NCBI GenBank assembly: GCA_019925105.1
Contig: JAHGAU010000038.1
Span: forward strand, 62,001 to 126,000
Reading direction: 5' to 3'
Length of the DNA stretch: 64,000 nt
Origin: Niebla homalea
Taxonomy: Eukaryota > Ascomycota > Lecanoromycetes > Lecanorales > Ramalinaceae
Translations under genes and position numbers: made by a program
In this document: positions 45,444 to 57,209 of the stretch, one piece after another
Position numbering within the stretch: the first letter of the stretch is position 1
Layout: the number at the start of each line of letters is the position of its first letter
Notes under the pieces: generated by a model
The model's database searches: none
Seen by the model: the letters and a program-made list of their open reading frames with translations, nothing else
Told to the model about the DNA's origin: nothing

Positions 45444-47342
45444 TTAGAATCCGGTCCCAGCATGTCTAAATGCTCCTCCCTTGGGGTATCCTAACGGCTT
45501 CTGCGACGTTTCCTTGTAAATCGTCCCAGTGCCTGTGTAATTCCCCGTCTGGGTGGTGAAGTCGCCTGGGACACCGATGTTTTCAACACGGCCCAACATG
45601 GCCTCCACAACGCGATAAGCAGCTCCGGGCGAATACCCTGGCAACTCATGTCCTGCAAGCTGAACCTCGTAGAAGGTGAGTCCGCGCTCGCTGCCCCATG
45701 TGCCAACAATGCCATCCGAAGAGAGCGCACCGCCGTTGTACTCAGGATGGTAGGGTACGTAGAGATCATTCATCGAGGGGCGAGCCTGGAAACCTTGCAT
45801 GCCACCCCAAGTCATATTTTGAATGGCGAGGAGGGTACCATTGGTGTTGAGGATGTAGTCAAGAGCGCCGTTCCCAATGAAGGTGTTGTTGGTATACTCA
45901 ATGACGCGCGCAAGGACACCGTCATTGGCAGGTCCAGGAGATTGGTCCGATAGACTCTGATTATTGGAGCCGTTGCCAAAGACGTTCTTCATCGTGCATT
46001 GCATCCAGTTGGTACCAACCGGGGCATTGATCGCGGCTTGTACATCCGATCGATTGAAGTAGACAACCTCGCCTGGTGGAGAATAGTCGCCCGTGTTGAT
46101 GATGCCAAGAACTGAAAAAGGGTGAGGACAGGTCTCGACGATATGATAGATGTTGAAGCAAGGGTTTGACAGTAACTCGGCACTGTACACGTCGTCGAAG
46201 ATGTCGCAAGATGCGTTATCCAAAGAGTAAGGGTCTGTGAGGACCGGGAAAGCCCCTTGAGGGGGTGGGAACGTGAGGTATTTGTCGAGGTACGCCGTGT
46301 AACCGCAGTCGGCTGCACGCGAGTCCATGATCTCAAGGAAGGAGTCGTTCAGATACATCAGATTTTCCCAATAATGCACATATGGTGCAATCACGACTTG
46401 CTGTTGATTCGTCTCGTCGCCGATGATGGGGTCGTTGATGGCGACACCGGCAAGGTTATAGTATTCCGTGTCATTGGCACCAATGAAAGCATCCGCAACA
46501 TATGGTACGTAAAATCCAGCATAACTCTCTCCCGTGATGTAGACCTTGTAGTTCTGCAGAGCGAAAGTCGTAGCGAAATTCTTGTAGAAGCCAATGAACT
46601 CCTGGGCAAGCTCGACTTCATTGGTAATGTTGGGTACGCCTTGGGTATATCCGACACCGACTGGCTGCTCAACCCAGACCATGTTGGTGAGGTTGACCCA
46701 AGTGTAAGGGTTCTGGACCGGGTCTAATGTGCCAGCGTCCCATGTGAATGGACCATTCTTATTGGATTGTGTCAACTATGTCTTCTCGGTAGTGGCAGAT
46801 AAAACGTACCTCGGTCAGAAGGCCACTCAAAGAACTGCAGCCTGGGCCACCATTGAACCTGATGTGTGGTCAGCATAAAGTGCGCAACTTTCAACCGATA
46901 GTGCAAGAGTTTTGACCCACCAGATGCCAATTTCTTCTGTAGCAAGAGGATTGGTCGAAGGAAAGAACCAAAAGAAAAGCTTCCGGCTCTCATTGGGATC
47001 TGCGGAGATGGGCAGCAAGCCGGCGTAGGATTCACCAATGTCGAAATCGACGTCGGGTATTTTGGTGCCATCGACACTGAATTCTGTTGGGTCCATTAGC
47101 TACTTGGACAAGCGTGAACAGGGTTTGGTTTTCGTTTTTGCGCTGTACTCACGTGAGGTGGCATTGGTCATGTATTTGCTTGCTCGCTTCCGGAGCTCGC
47201 TGTTCTTGAAAGGCTTGTTCGGCGTCCTCTTTTCCACTATAGGCAGGCTGTTCCTGACATGATCGATGGCATTGCTTTCTGGCGACGCAGAGGCAGCTAA
47301 GCCCGCGATGGCGCCAGTCAAGATTGCTAGTGATAACTTCAT
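45444..47342 (-). CDS. Secreted serine carboxypeptidase (peptidase family S10)
   Basis: Four exons, 47342-47153, 47083-46921, 46858-46810 and 46775-45444, giving 577 residues. The start opens a signal peptide ([19 protein letters not shown]), followed by a propeptide with VEKR, a Kex2-like site. The oxyanion region [10 protein letters not shown] is rebuilt exactly across the second splice, which confirms the model. The nucleophile is Ser218 in [11 protein letters not shown]. The catalytic Asp lies in [13 protein letters not shown] and the His in [11 protein letters not shown]. Many N-glycosylation sites are present. The enzyme removes C-terminal residues from peptides at acid pH. The ending [13 protein letters not shown] tail lacks an obvious GPI signal. 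This is probably a secreted or vacuolar nutrient protease. Confidence 0.92.
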
Positions 47343-48864
47343 ACTGAAAGAAATGCTCTCAAAGGATACAGCTTCAAAGACTGAGGCAGGGGTCCACTCC
47401 TGTGTTTATATTCCCTTCCAGGCACCATTCGCCTGTGCATCATAAGGCTATGCCATCATACCTTCCTCCACCAATAACACTGTCCTAGCTGAATGCAGAA
47501 GGAGGCCCTGCATGACTTCATCGGGCCCACATGCTTGGAACGACCAAGTCATGCATGCCAACGCGAGAATGACCAGCAATCAAGAATAATGGGTGATAGG
47601 AGGTGGGGCTGAGGGCCTCGACCTGCCCAGATGGGAAGGGTGTTTCCTCGGTAGCTGTTGACCGGTGACACTAGCCATGGAAAGGTTGCATGGAAAAAGA
47701 AACACCTGAGCTGAGAGGAAGTAAGGGAGAACTTGGGGGGATGGATTTCGGCGCTCGGCAGCCCGGGACCGCTATTGTGGGTTGAGGGAGCTGTGATCTA
47801 TTGGTCGAGCTGCAGGATGATATCAATTGTGCATGATGGGATTCGTGAGAGGCAAAAAGCTGGAATTTCTGTATGTCGGAAGCCAATCGAAGCACACCAG
47901 CGCCAGATCTAGTGAAAAAAGTAGGGCATGATGATCGATGATGTAAGCCATCTCAGATTGGAGGGTGACAGCTGTGGACAAGTTGTTCGAATACCGTACG
48001 TCATCTTTATCGAACGAGGAAGGTGGTCTCGATATCCTCCAAGGCAGCCTCATCTGCCCACGACCTTAGTGTCACTGAAGCTTTGGCGGGGGCCTCGGTC
48101 TTGGCTTACTAGTCCTCGTTAATGAAGCCACCCGGAGCATTTGAGTGGGTTGCAACGGTAGTCCCCTCATCCCAGGCTCTCTGAGTTGAGCGATGAGCGA
48201 TGAGCGTTGGGCCGTTCAAGCTTTGACGGCGGGCGAGATGCTGTCAAGGTATTTCAAAATCAAAGGATGACAGACTGCTTTCCAGTCTCAACAGGCTCAG
48301 AGCTCTCCCTGGGAGCTAGCAGTGATAATGGTGGGGTTGGAGCTTACCTTAATCTCTAGGCTAAAAAGCAAAGAGACGTGGATCATATGAACGCCCTGAG
48401 GTAGAAGCACGCGATATGAATAGGAAGATGGATAGACAAGTATTGGGCAGGAGCTTTGGCTTTCATGGTTTGATTATGAATTATTATCTGCAGTCCCTTT
48501 CCTGGTTCTCCAACCACTTTGGCCAAACCATATGCATATCTTCCGCTCGCTCAACTTCAAGGATGCTGACCAGATGAGAGTGAGCGCCTCTTGTCACTAT
48601 TTCACACACAAAATGGCGTGCTCCATTCATCCAAACCAGCACCGACGCACAAAAAGGAGTGTTGCATGAATCGTGTGACCGCCCGAACAAACAAAACATG
48701 ACAGCATTATTATGTACCGAGTCTTGATCTTCCGCTTCTTTCGTGTCCCTCTCCGCAAAATGTACAATGTTGTAGTCATTTGCTTCATCTCGTCAATGTG
48801 TCGATAAAGGTGGTCATGGCGGGGGTAAGGCATGGCTTGATAAGAGTTGATTTGGTAGTGGCGT
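47343..48864. other. Intergenic region
   Basis: Promoter of the carboxypeptidase gene and 3' flank of the PIR-like gene. Short frames without motif. GCGATGAGCGATGAGCG is a small repeat near 48190. Confidence 0.35.
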
Positions 48865-49736
48865 TCAGAAGAAAGCGAAGGCAGCGACACCAGCAACAAG
48901 ACCAAGGACCTTGGAGCCAACAGCAACGATCGAGCCAGCGCCGGTGAATGGGCTGGGCGACGGTTTCGAGGTCCCAGTCGTCGGGGCACCAGTTCCGGTA
49001 GGAGCGGCCGTCGTGGTGTTGACAGCACTGGGGGGAACCACAGGAGCCACGGTTGGGACAGCAGTCATCATGCTTGTAGCCATGACAGTCGGGACGCTTG
49101 TCACGCTAGTCATCATCGCCCTGGTGCTTGCACCCGAAGTGGGCACCGATGTTGCCACAGTGACGGGGGGACCGCTGGCCTGGCAGGGGATGAGCTCGAT
49201 GGTGACGGGGTAGCATTGGTCTCCTCGGCTTTGGTCGTAGATGTTGCTGAAGGTGCCCGAAAGGCAGTTGTAGTAGATGTAGTTGCTGCCAAGAGCGAGC
49301 GAATTGTTGCTGCAGTACGACCAGCCGGCAGTGTAGATGGCACCAGCTTGCGGTGGGCCATCGAATTGGAACTGACGGTTGGCAGCAATGTACCCAGTGC
49401 GTCCCTGGTCGTCGAGGAGCTTGCCGTTGTTGAGGGTAAGAGTGAGGGATGAGCCGCAGAGGGTCGTTGCTTGACGCTAGACAACAGTCAGCACTTGATT
49501 GCTCATCATGAGTATGGATGTGGAAAACATTTGCTTACCTTGTCGAACTCTGGAATGGAGTCACGCTTTGTCAAGTTGTGGGTGTTGAAGGTGAAAGTGC
49601 CTTGGCCACCTTGGAAGGTCTTCATGCATGATCCAGGGGTGGAAGAATCTGGCGAGACATCGCTGGTGACTGAACCACCTGGACCTTGGGCAGAGACAGC
49701 AGCCACGAGGGCAAGGACAATGCTGGAGAAGAGCAT
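48865..49736 (-). CDS. PIR-like cell-wall protein, probably GPI-anchored
   Basis: Two exons, 49736-49539 and 49476-48865 (GTAAGC..TAG), giving 269 residues. A signal peptide ([16 protein letters not shown]) leads to a domain resembling the C-terminal domain of fungal PIR/covalently linked wall proteins. It contains [62 protein letters not shown] and [12 protein letters not shown]. The paired Cys spacing is the family hallmark. The segment FQFDGPPQ resembles the PIR repeat motif that forms ester links to glucan. A Thr/Ser/Pro stalk and a hydrophobic end ([14 protein letters not shown]) suggest GPI attachment. It should act as a structural wall component. It may be abundantly expressed, to judge from its many C-ending codons (inference). 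Confidence 0.82.
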
Positions 49737-52198
49737 GTTGGATGGTGATGTGGTGATGTGGAGTGAGGTTGATGCGTGATTAGATGGTGGAATTAAATGG
49801 CTATTGAGCTCGATGTGTTAATGGTTGAGTGGTTGAGCAAAGGACGAAGCGAGTGTCAACAGCGATGATTGATGTTGTACTAAGCGACAGTGGTGTCTAA
49901 GTATGCAGCAAAGGAAATGCTAAGCAAGAGCAACAACAAATGCGAGATGAGTGTTTGCTAAAGCTGATGATTGAAGTGAAGTAAGAAAGAGAAGAGAAGC
50001 AAAAAGAATGGTGGGCGGACAAATATACTTGTATACAAAAACCTCGTAATCGAAGAAAAGAGGGAGACTGGAGACGCTAATAGGCGGGGAGGGGGCAGGG
50101 GGGTGGCTAGCTTTTTTCCAGCTTTTTGAGCGTTGGACCAGGCTCTACTTGGCTTAGCGTCCAGAGTTTCGGACCAGATTAGCGCTTCCAATTTTACTGG
50201 TTATGCCCAGCTTGTCCGTTTATTCTCAACTTTTGGGGGCGGGTTCTTGGCTCTTGGCGAACAGTCACCCCAGACTCCAGGTAGGGGCTAACCTAACAAC
50301 CAACCTCCTGATTTGCCCCCCAGCCCCCGCTATCTGATGGAAAAATCAAAAGAATTGACAGCTTGAAAACCTCGGAGGCACAACAGCTCGTATCGCCCTC
50401 TTTATCCGTCCATCCACCAAGCCTGCCGGGATATACTTTTCAGAGCTATGCTTTTTGATCCAGGAAGTGGAGCTCTACCCAGGTCGGTCAATCGGCTGAT
50501 AGGTCATACGCCAAAGGGCTTGGGTAGAATCGGGCTTGGGTAGAATCCAACAACGTCAATTCCAAGTACACGAGCGGACTAACCGCACGTGGAGACCAAA
50601 GAGTTCACGACAACAAGGATAAATTCGATTGGTATCAAAGGAATTGTTCACTTGGACTAGTTGTGGTGACCAGTGTGTCAGTGTGCCCCCCAAACCAAAT
50701 TTAGTAAAAGATCTGGCAGGTCCTGACCGGGTGATTTGTGACCAACTGACCATATGAAAATGCACCAATCGTTAATGGACGGAGATGATTTAGTTGCATA
50801 CGTAGCCGCATATCTTCCTTCTCTTCTAGCCTGTCCTGGTTAGTGGGTGGGGTGCTTCTGGTATGCTACCGCCGCCACCTTTTCACAACTCTACCTGCTT
50901 TTCCATGGCCGCCTCCTCTTTTGGGAAGCGAGGCCAGGGTAGGATTTGGGCGGATTACGACGCTTTTTGGGCCATGATGACCTCACCTCAGCACTACTTT
51001 GACTTCCTTGAGTGGGACATCGGTATTCTCGCAGGCTCCCCGAACATGCTTGTGAACCTGGAATCTCGTAACATGAGACTGGGTATCCAAAGCTAAGCGC
51101 TTGTTGACTTTTGAGCTCATCCCGCACCACACATCAGGGGTCAAGGAAATGTCAAAATGACATTTCTGCATCTCTGCTTCTCTTAAATTATGTCGGCGGC
51201 ATGCATGCAAGTCCCCTGCTGTCGCAAAATATGCAGCTTTCCGGGGAGGTTCCCGAAAAGTTCCAGGCGGCAAAACCGAAAAACATGAAGACCCAGTGGG
51301 TGGGTCAGGTTTGGGCCGCCAGCTGCAAGACACTCGGGCAGAATCCTTCAGACGCGACTCCCGTGTTGATCCTCATTTCCACATACGAGATCGAAAGAAG
51401 CTTGGCACCTGGCTTTATCTCACTCCATCATCCTTTAGGCTCTATATGAATCTGAACCTCCGTTCGGAAGTCAGACAACTAGGCTGACGTGCGCATGCTG
51501 CCTTTGGCGTTGAAGCTGTTGATATTGCCAAAAAGGCTGTCGGCGTCGTCGACCACGTTTGGCCTAGGACGTCAGTTCGGATGTAACGGCAAGTAGAGAG
51601 GTCACTCCAACCGCATACTGTGGCATGCCAACTTGCCATCAACATTGAGTTACTCTTGGCATTCATGGGTAGTGCTGATCTTGACTTATTAGATCAGTCG
51701 ATCAGTATACTCTATTACCCTTTGAGATAGATTATTGCCGTGCTCTTGCAAACATTGAATCACATCCGAAGTCATTGCGGTTATTCCGCTGGCTACTTTG
51801 TTGTGATAGCCTGAACAAGGAAGTCCTGTTTTCCAACACTAACGGCGCCCAGCAGAAGCTCCTTTTGACTCTCGTCTGCTCAGTAGGCCAAGGGAGGATC
51901 CTTCTTGCTGACATCCTGACTTGCCTAACCCGACAAGTATCACAGCATTCGTATGTTCCGTTGAATCAGGAGCCACTTTGCTGAAGACTGTCTGTTCTCG
52001 TACAATCCGCCTGTGCTGGATCGGAGCAATGCCGGCCATTACGCATCAGCCCATACCTCGAGGAGCGGAGCCACTGATCGCAATGTAAGCCTCATTGAGC
52101 GATATACTTGACGGAGGACGTGCTATGGTCTCGGCTGATTTCCATCTTTAAGAGCACGAGAAAAGACGGTCAATCCTCTGCTTTTTTTCTAAGTCATT
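49737..52198. other. Long intergenic region without intact genes
   Basis: 2.4 kb. Promoter of the PIR-like gene up to about 50400. A duplicated tgggtagaatc lies near 50522. 51500-51560 (minus) contains a short protein-like end (VVDDADSLFGNINSFNAKGS) that may be a gene remnant. No complete gene can be supported. Confidence 0.4.
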
Positions 52199-52730
52199 TC
52201 ATGGCCCCGTCCCAGGAGCTCCTACGTAAAGCCGTCCCTTCTTTGTTCTTCCCCAGGTCAGTATCATCAGCGTGCCGTGCCCTACAGTCCTCAATGTGAG
52301 GTGTCCCGCAATGCCATGCTTCTTATCGACATCTGACAGCGGAACTCTCAGGTCCCCCAAGCGGCCTGGCGCGCTCAAGGCCATCGACAGCAGTGCCGCC
52401 AGGTGGAACAGCATCTGTGTACGGATAGTCCCTCGTCATGGTGAAGACCTAACCAAGGATATCGGGTGCTGTGCTGGTGTACGTGAGAATCAGGCCCCAG
52501 ACCACGCACGGGTGTAATATCAGCGTGCTGAGGATAAAAAGAGCGACGAAGGTGATGTTTGCCGTGTGTAGGGGCACTCGATTCGTGCTCGTGGCCATGC
52601 TACTTGCAGTGGGGATCGGTGACCGAGTCTTAAAGGATTGATTCTTGAAGTATGCTTGCGAGCCGACCCCAATGCCGTATGGAGGAGCCAGGGAAGCCTG
52701 CGAGATGGTGTTGAAGAAGGTCGTCATTCG
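52199..52730 (-). pseudogene. Decayed fungal transmembrane protein gene
   Basis: Reading leftwards from about 52727, a frame encodes GIGVGSQAYFK and a clear membrane span (ANITFVALFILSTLI). It continues WGLILTYTSTAPDILG and then meets TAG at 52451-52449. The same frame continues with VFTMTRDYPYTDAVPPGGTA and VDGLERAR. It then shifts to another frame that reads GDLRVPLSDVDKKHGIAGHL and GRTKKGRLYVG down to 52199. This order (DILG, PPGG, ERAR, a basic strand region) is what I recall from the cytoplasmic ends of large lineage-specific fungal membrane proteins. One nonsense change plus one frameshift therefore separate parts of one ancestral protein. The upstream part is not recognisable. Confidence 0.6.
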
Positions 52731-53503
52731 CTGGGCGAAGAGCGCCCTGCTGACAAATGGAAAGTGCGAGAGAGACTCTGGGGGCTAGAGGTATCGGCAG
52801 GGGCTGCCAGGGGGTCAACCGAGCCCATCGTGGCCTTTGGAGCCCGTAATGAGGGGCGTTCGCGCGAGCATTGATGTATACGCGCTGGAGGGAAAGGGTC
52901 ATCATGCTGCTGCGGGCTCACAGAAATACCAAGACACGGAGGTTATAAATTGATTTGAGAATACCAACAGCGGAAGAAAAGTGACGATGGGCTTCGAGCA
53001 GCCTCATCACCTCTTCTCAGACTGGACCCAATATCGCTCGAACTTGGCTGGTCTCAGATCTTGACATCGAAACGTTGGAGATGATTGCTAGTTTGAATGT
53101 CGGAAGATGATAGGTTCTAAGCCCGATTCGTCTTCTTCGATCTCATCCGACTCTACTGAGGCAGGAGGAGACATGATTGGCACGAGTACTTTTACCGATC
53201 CCTCAGCCTTCCGATTCGGATGGCCGACACAGACTTCGATTTCGATGCAAATGTTCTGTTTCTGGGGACGGAGCTCGATATCCGATCCCCAAGACCTGAC
53301 ACGGTAGTAAATACATAACCCACATTTCTGCGATCGGTAAATTGACATAACCATATTCTCCCCCATAACGCCCCCAACCACCTACCACTTTTCCCACCCT
53401 GACCCAAAATCTCCCTTGTTAACAGCAGTAATCAAGAAACAAAGTCCCCTCCCCTAATACCTTCCCGAACCCCGTTCACCAACAAAACCAATACCGTGAT
53501 CGA
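52731..53503. other. Intergenic region
   Basis: Possible upstream remnant of the pseudogene (52731-52905), then 3' flank of the next gene. A TCTTCGATCTCATCCGACTC-like short frame at 53107 has no support. Confidence 0.35.
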
Positions 53504-55278
53504 TCAAACGCTATCATCATACTCCACCTCCCCCTCATAAAACCTGGACGAGCGGCGCGCAACAGTCCCATTTCGGGCATCGAGCTTGTTCCAGAGCATG
53601 TAGCACTAAACCAATAATCATCAGCCAAACCAACATTTCAAAAAGCCCAAAGGCGACAAGGAAACGAACGAACAAACACGTGATCCCGCAACTCCCCAAC
53701 TTCGCCACCCCTCCTCTCCCCCTCCCCAAAAAAAAGAAGAAAGAATAAAAAAAGGGATGGGGAACCAACGGGAAAGGAAAGAACTCACATAACCCCCCTC
53801 AAACCCACTCCCTCCAACCTGATAGCACGGCATCCTCGCATCCCCGGGCTGGACCCCCTCCCCCGCCGCTGCCCCGACCAGCAAATTCCCCTTGCTGTCC
53901 GGACTGCTCGTCTCGACATGCGCTCCACACGCCTCGGGCACTCCTGCTCCCCCTCCTCCACTGCCCCGCTGATCCCCTGCCACCCCCGCAGTAGCAGCAG
54001 CAGCACCCGTATTCATACCACTATTATTGCCATTATCAGGCGTGGCATAAAAATCCAACTGCTCCTCCCCCGCGAGGTCGCGACTCAGGGTGAAGGCGCG
54101 GAAGAGGCCGTACCCGGACGGCTGGAGCACGTTGTAGGGCACGGGGTTGGCCTGCGAGGAGGCCGGGTCCGGGGCGCTGCAGTCGTGGGAGCGGTAGGTC
54201 GTCAGGGTCAGGGAGGCCGGTTTGTTGGTGAATGTGCCGGTGGTGAGGGAGGAGGGGAGGGGGGGGTCGGCGTGGGCGAGGGTTTCGCCGCCGCTGCTGG
54301 TGCTGCTGGGGGAGGGGAGGGGGAGGGGGAGGGGGAGGAGGGGAGGGTGGTGGATGAGTGGGGTGGTGCTGAGGAGGATGAGTGGGGTGATGCTGAGGAC
54401 GCAGGTGAGGATGCTGGCGGGTGTGCTGATGATGGTGCAGATGCTGAGGATGCTGGTGGGTAAGCTGACGATGATGATGCAGATGCTGAGGATGCTGGTG
54501 GGTATGCTGACGATTGTGCTGACGACTCTGCAGTTGCTGAGGATGCGGGCGGTGCTGAAGAACCAGGGTGTGCTGAGGATGCGGGCGGTGCTGAAGATGC
54601 AGGGTGTACTGATGACGCCAGCGAGGCTGATGAAGCCGGAAGGGCTGAGGAAGTCGGGGATTTTGTCGATGGCGATGGTGCTGAAGATGGTGGTGGCGCT
54701 GAAGATTGCGCTGACGCCGCCGATGATGGTGGTGTTCTTGATTGTGGTGGTGCTGATGAAGCCAGGGGCTTTGAGGAGGCCGGAGGCGTTGAAGAGCCCG
54801 GGGCGATTGAGGAGGCCGGAGGTGTTGAAGTCGCCGGGGGCGTTGAGGAGACCGGGGTCACAGTGTAGGCCGGAGCCCCTGAAGAAACCGGAGCGGATGA
54901 GGAGGATACCGTCGGTGGTACTGAAGAAGAAGCCGGGGGTGGGATTGACACATTTGATTTTGAAGGCGTGATTGGGCTTGATGATGCTAACGATATCGGT
55001 GATACCGCAGCTTTCACTGTGTCCCTTGGTGGTGTAGGCGTTGTGGAAGCTGGCGACACCTGCATGGGGGTCTGGGTCGTTGTCGGTGACGTCTCTGGTG
55101 CCGATGAAGCGGTCACACCCGTGTTCTCCGTGGATGTTCCCAGGGGGACGATGGAAACACCTAGAGGTATGATCGATACACCTGTATCAGGTGCGTCGGA
55201 CGAGTCTGGAAACGGTGTCGCAATTACAATAGCGTTCAGCGCTAGGCAGATCAGACCTGCAAAATTGGAGACGTGCAT
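53504..55278 (-). CDS. Secreted Ser/Ala/Pro-repeat protein with four-cysteine C-terminal domain
   Basis: A three-exon model: 55278-54401, 54305-53789, 53605-53504, giving 498 residues. The ATG at 55278 opens a signal peptide (MHVSNFAGLICLALNAIVIA). A stalk of about 240 residues follows, made of PPASS/SSAHP-type repeats. The intron at 54306-54400 has a weak donor (GTCCTC). It is inferred because it alone joins the stalk frame to the folded tail (TGTFTNKPASLTLTTYRSHDC, GLFRAFTLSRDLAGEEQLDF). A length change in the adjacent CCCCTC repeats could instead be a real frameshift. The last exon (CYMLWNKLDARNG, FYEGEVEYDDSV) is joined by a good GTGAGT..TTTAG intron. Tail cysteines are HDC, EAC, MPC and GYC. 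The tail resembles that of the gene at 30422-32182. Probably a surface protein. Confidence 0.68.
54401..54850 (-). repeat. Degenerate coding repeats, Ser/Ala/Pro stalk
   Basis: Imperfect units of 15-33 bp encoding PPASS and SSAYPPASSA-type peptides within exon 1 of the surface-protein gene. The adjoining 54300-54345 is a simple (GGGGAG)n tract on the plus strand. Confidence 0.75.
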
Positions 55279-56027
55279 ACTGGGTGGCAAGACGGTGACG
55301 CGTGGGAGAGAAGTCCAGAGTGAAGCATGTGAAGGGGTGCCAACGATGATGGGATTTTCATGCAGTGAAGAATTGGCGATTTACTTGACAAAGAAAGGAA
55401 CAACGGCAGATTAAATGGTAAAGGCCAGTGAACGAGCGTGAAGGAAGGTGATTCAATTTGAAAGAAAGATTCATCCAAGGCTAATACGCCTTTTTCTTTG
55501 TCGATGCCTTCAGCTGCAAATTGGGTCGGAAAGGCTTCTGGCTGCCTTCCTAGTCACTCATGAGATGTAGGCCTTCGGAAAGCCATTCAGACTGTTGGCC
55601 ATTGACAAGGACAAATGGCTCTGATTCCTAAGGAAAAACACCGATCTGAAAATTCTAAAGTCGTCAGAGTGAAAATCAACGTACAAGGGTTCTTGTGCCT
55701 CGCTGTGAAGAGGCAAGAGGTGGGTTCTAAGAACTTTGCTGTAGGCTTACTAGGCCTCTGTTGTGAAATATGAGTTGAGTTCCCGGAACTACACCATAGA
55801 ACCGGCGCTCAAGGAGATGTTGCAGTAGCTTTCGAGGTATGGGGATCGTGCTAGGATGGTGACGGAGGCCCCTTGCAAACACTGATGGTAATGCCATGAC
55901 AATCAATGCAGCAGTCGCCGAAAGCCTAGCATTGTAAAGTCCTGGCCACTCTTCGCATTCGTTCAAAGTTGTTGTCGTGAGTTCGATAACCGTGTTCGTG
56001 GTGACGAGCCTGCTGCTCAGCTCATTC
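55279..56027. other. Intergenic region
   Basis: Promoter of the repeat protein and 3' flank of the isochorismatase gene. No gene seen. Confidence 0.35.
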
Positions 56028-56960
56028 CTACCCCATGCTGTCGACCCCTTTGGCAAATTCGCCACAACTCGTTTCAAACCCCCACACCCTTCCACAGTTC
56101 CACTCGGCAGCCTCCCTTGCCGAGTCCGGACTCGTAGTGCCACAAGCATCTCTCAACAACACACAATCAAACGCCTGATGACCGGCATCCTGCAGGGTGC
56201 TGAGCACGCATTGATCGGTATTGACGCCAGCAAACAACAAGGTCCTCATCCCCTGCTCCCTCAACCATTTCATAGCCATGGTATCCTTATGCCACAGCCC
56301 GGAGAGGCGATCTTTATGCAGCCATACGTCAGGCTTCTTGGTCCTTAGACTGCTTCCGTACTCTTCCATCAAGGGTGGAGTCATCTGGGTATTCCAATGA
56401 CCCTTCATCATCTTCCTTCCCACCAAGATCTTCCTGCCATCCTCAAGCGTAACTGTACCCATATCCTCACCCAACCCGCAATCTTTAGGTATCTCCCCTT
56501 CACCAAACGGGCTCTGTTCACCCTCCGGAACGACCTCCCTCATGCCGAATGCTCGGAACGCAGTTGGCGTCATGATGTCCAAGTCCTCTTCAGTCAGTCC
56601 CCAGTTGAGCCAGACGACTTGGATTCCAGCTTTCCGTGCAGCCGGCAACCCCAGGTTTAAAAGTATTTTTTCGGCTTCAGCTCCTTTGCTATCCGGGCTC
56701 TTACCGAGCGCGGGTGAGAGGAAGAAGTTCTGCATGTCTATGATCACGAAAGCAGTCTTCACAGGGTCAATCGTAATGGAGGAGCCGGTGGCTGTTGCAA
56801 AGCTGAGACGTGGTAGTACAGGTGCGGACGTGGGTGTGGGTGGATGGGTAAGATCATAGGTCTTGGTGGTGGGATTGTAGAGCCAGAAGTTGTGATGCGG
56901 ACGGCCGAGAATGACGGGCTTAGAGGAGGATGCAGGTTGGGCACTCTGGTGAGCAGACAT
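56028..56960 (-). CDS. Isochorismatase-family cysteine hydrolase
   Basis: A single exon of 310 residues. The isochorismatase fold is evident from TAFVIIDMQNFFLSP (catalytic Asp75), VWLHKDRLSGLW (Lys) and FAGVNTDQCVLSTL (nucleophile Cys), so the Asp-Lys-Cys triad is complete. Between them lie QVVWLNWGLTEED and KMMKGHWNTQM. The last part, DCVLLRDACGTTSPDSAREA, is conserved in the family. The N-terminal 65 residues before the fold are typical of fungal members. Such enzymes hydrolyse amides or vinyl ethers (nicotinamidase, ureidoacrylate or isochorismate hydrolases). Some secreted fungal ones attack plant salicylate precursors, but this one has no signal peptide. The substrate is unknown. A retroelement lies about 245 bp upstream of its start. 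Confidence 0.88.
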   Translation of the reverse strand: MSAHQSAQPASSSKPVILGRPHHNFWLYNPTTKTYDLTHPPTPTSAPVLPRLSFATATGSSITIDPVKTAFVIIDMQNFFLSPALGKSPDSKGAEAEKILLNLGLPAARKAGIQVVWLNWGLTEEDLDIMTPTAFRAFGMREVVPEGEQSPFGEGEIPKDCGLGEDMGTVTLEDGRKILVGRKMMKGHWNTQMTPPLMEEYGSSLRTKKPDVWLHKDRLSGLWHKDTMAMKWLREQGMRTLLFAGVNTDQCVLSTLQDAGHQAFDCVLLRDACGTTSPDSAREAAEWNCGRVWGFETSCGEFAKGVDSMG

Positions 56961-57204
56961 GATCTCTTATGTCTTTCTTTCAGGTTGGTGACGAGGAGAT
57001 TGGAGGTCAAAAAGACTCAGCCACCAGAAAAGTGCAGGAAAGCTGGTAAGTGGTGCCACTCAGAGAAGCGGGGTACTTCCATGGCCGGGTGTCTTTACAG
57101 TCAGTCCAATGATTATGAAACGTTCCTGTAATAGCAGTCGTAAATATCATCTTATCTATTTGCTGGAGGGGAGCCATAAGAACAAAAGGAGCTGCCTCAT
57201 CGAG
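56961..57204. promoter_or_regulatory. Short 5' flank of the isochorismatase gene, bounded by the retroelement
   Basis: The only unmutated sequence left between the ATG and the element. Composition is normal, so RIP has not spread into it. Confidence 0.5.
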
Positions 57205-57209
57205 ACATT
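57205..57209. other. Target-site duplication (5' copy)
   Basis: ACATT directly before the 5' LTR, matching the copy at 62974-62978. Confidence 0.88.
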
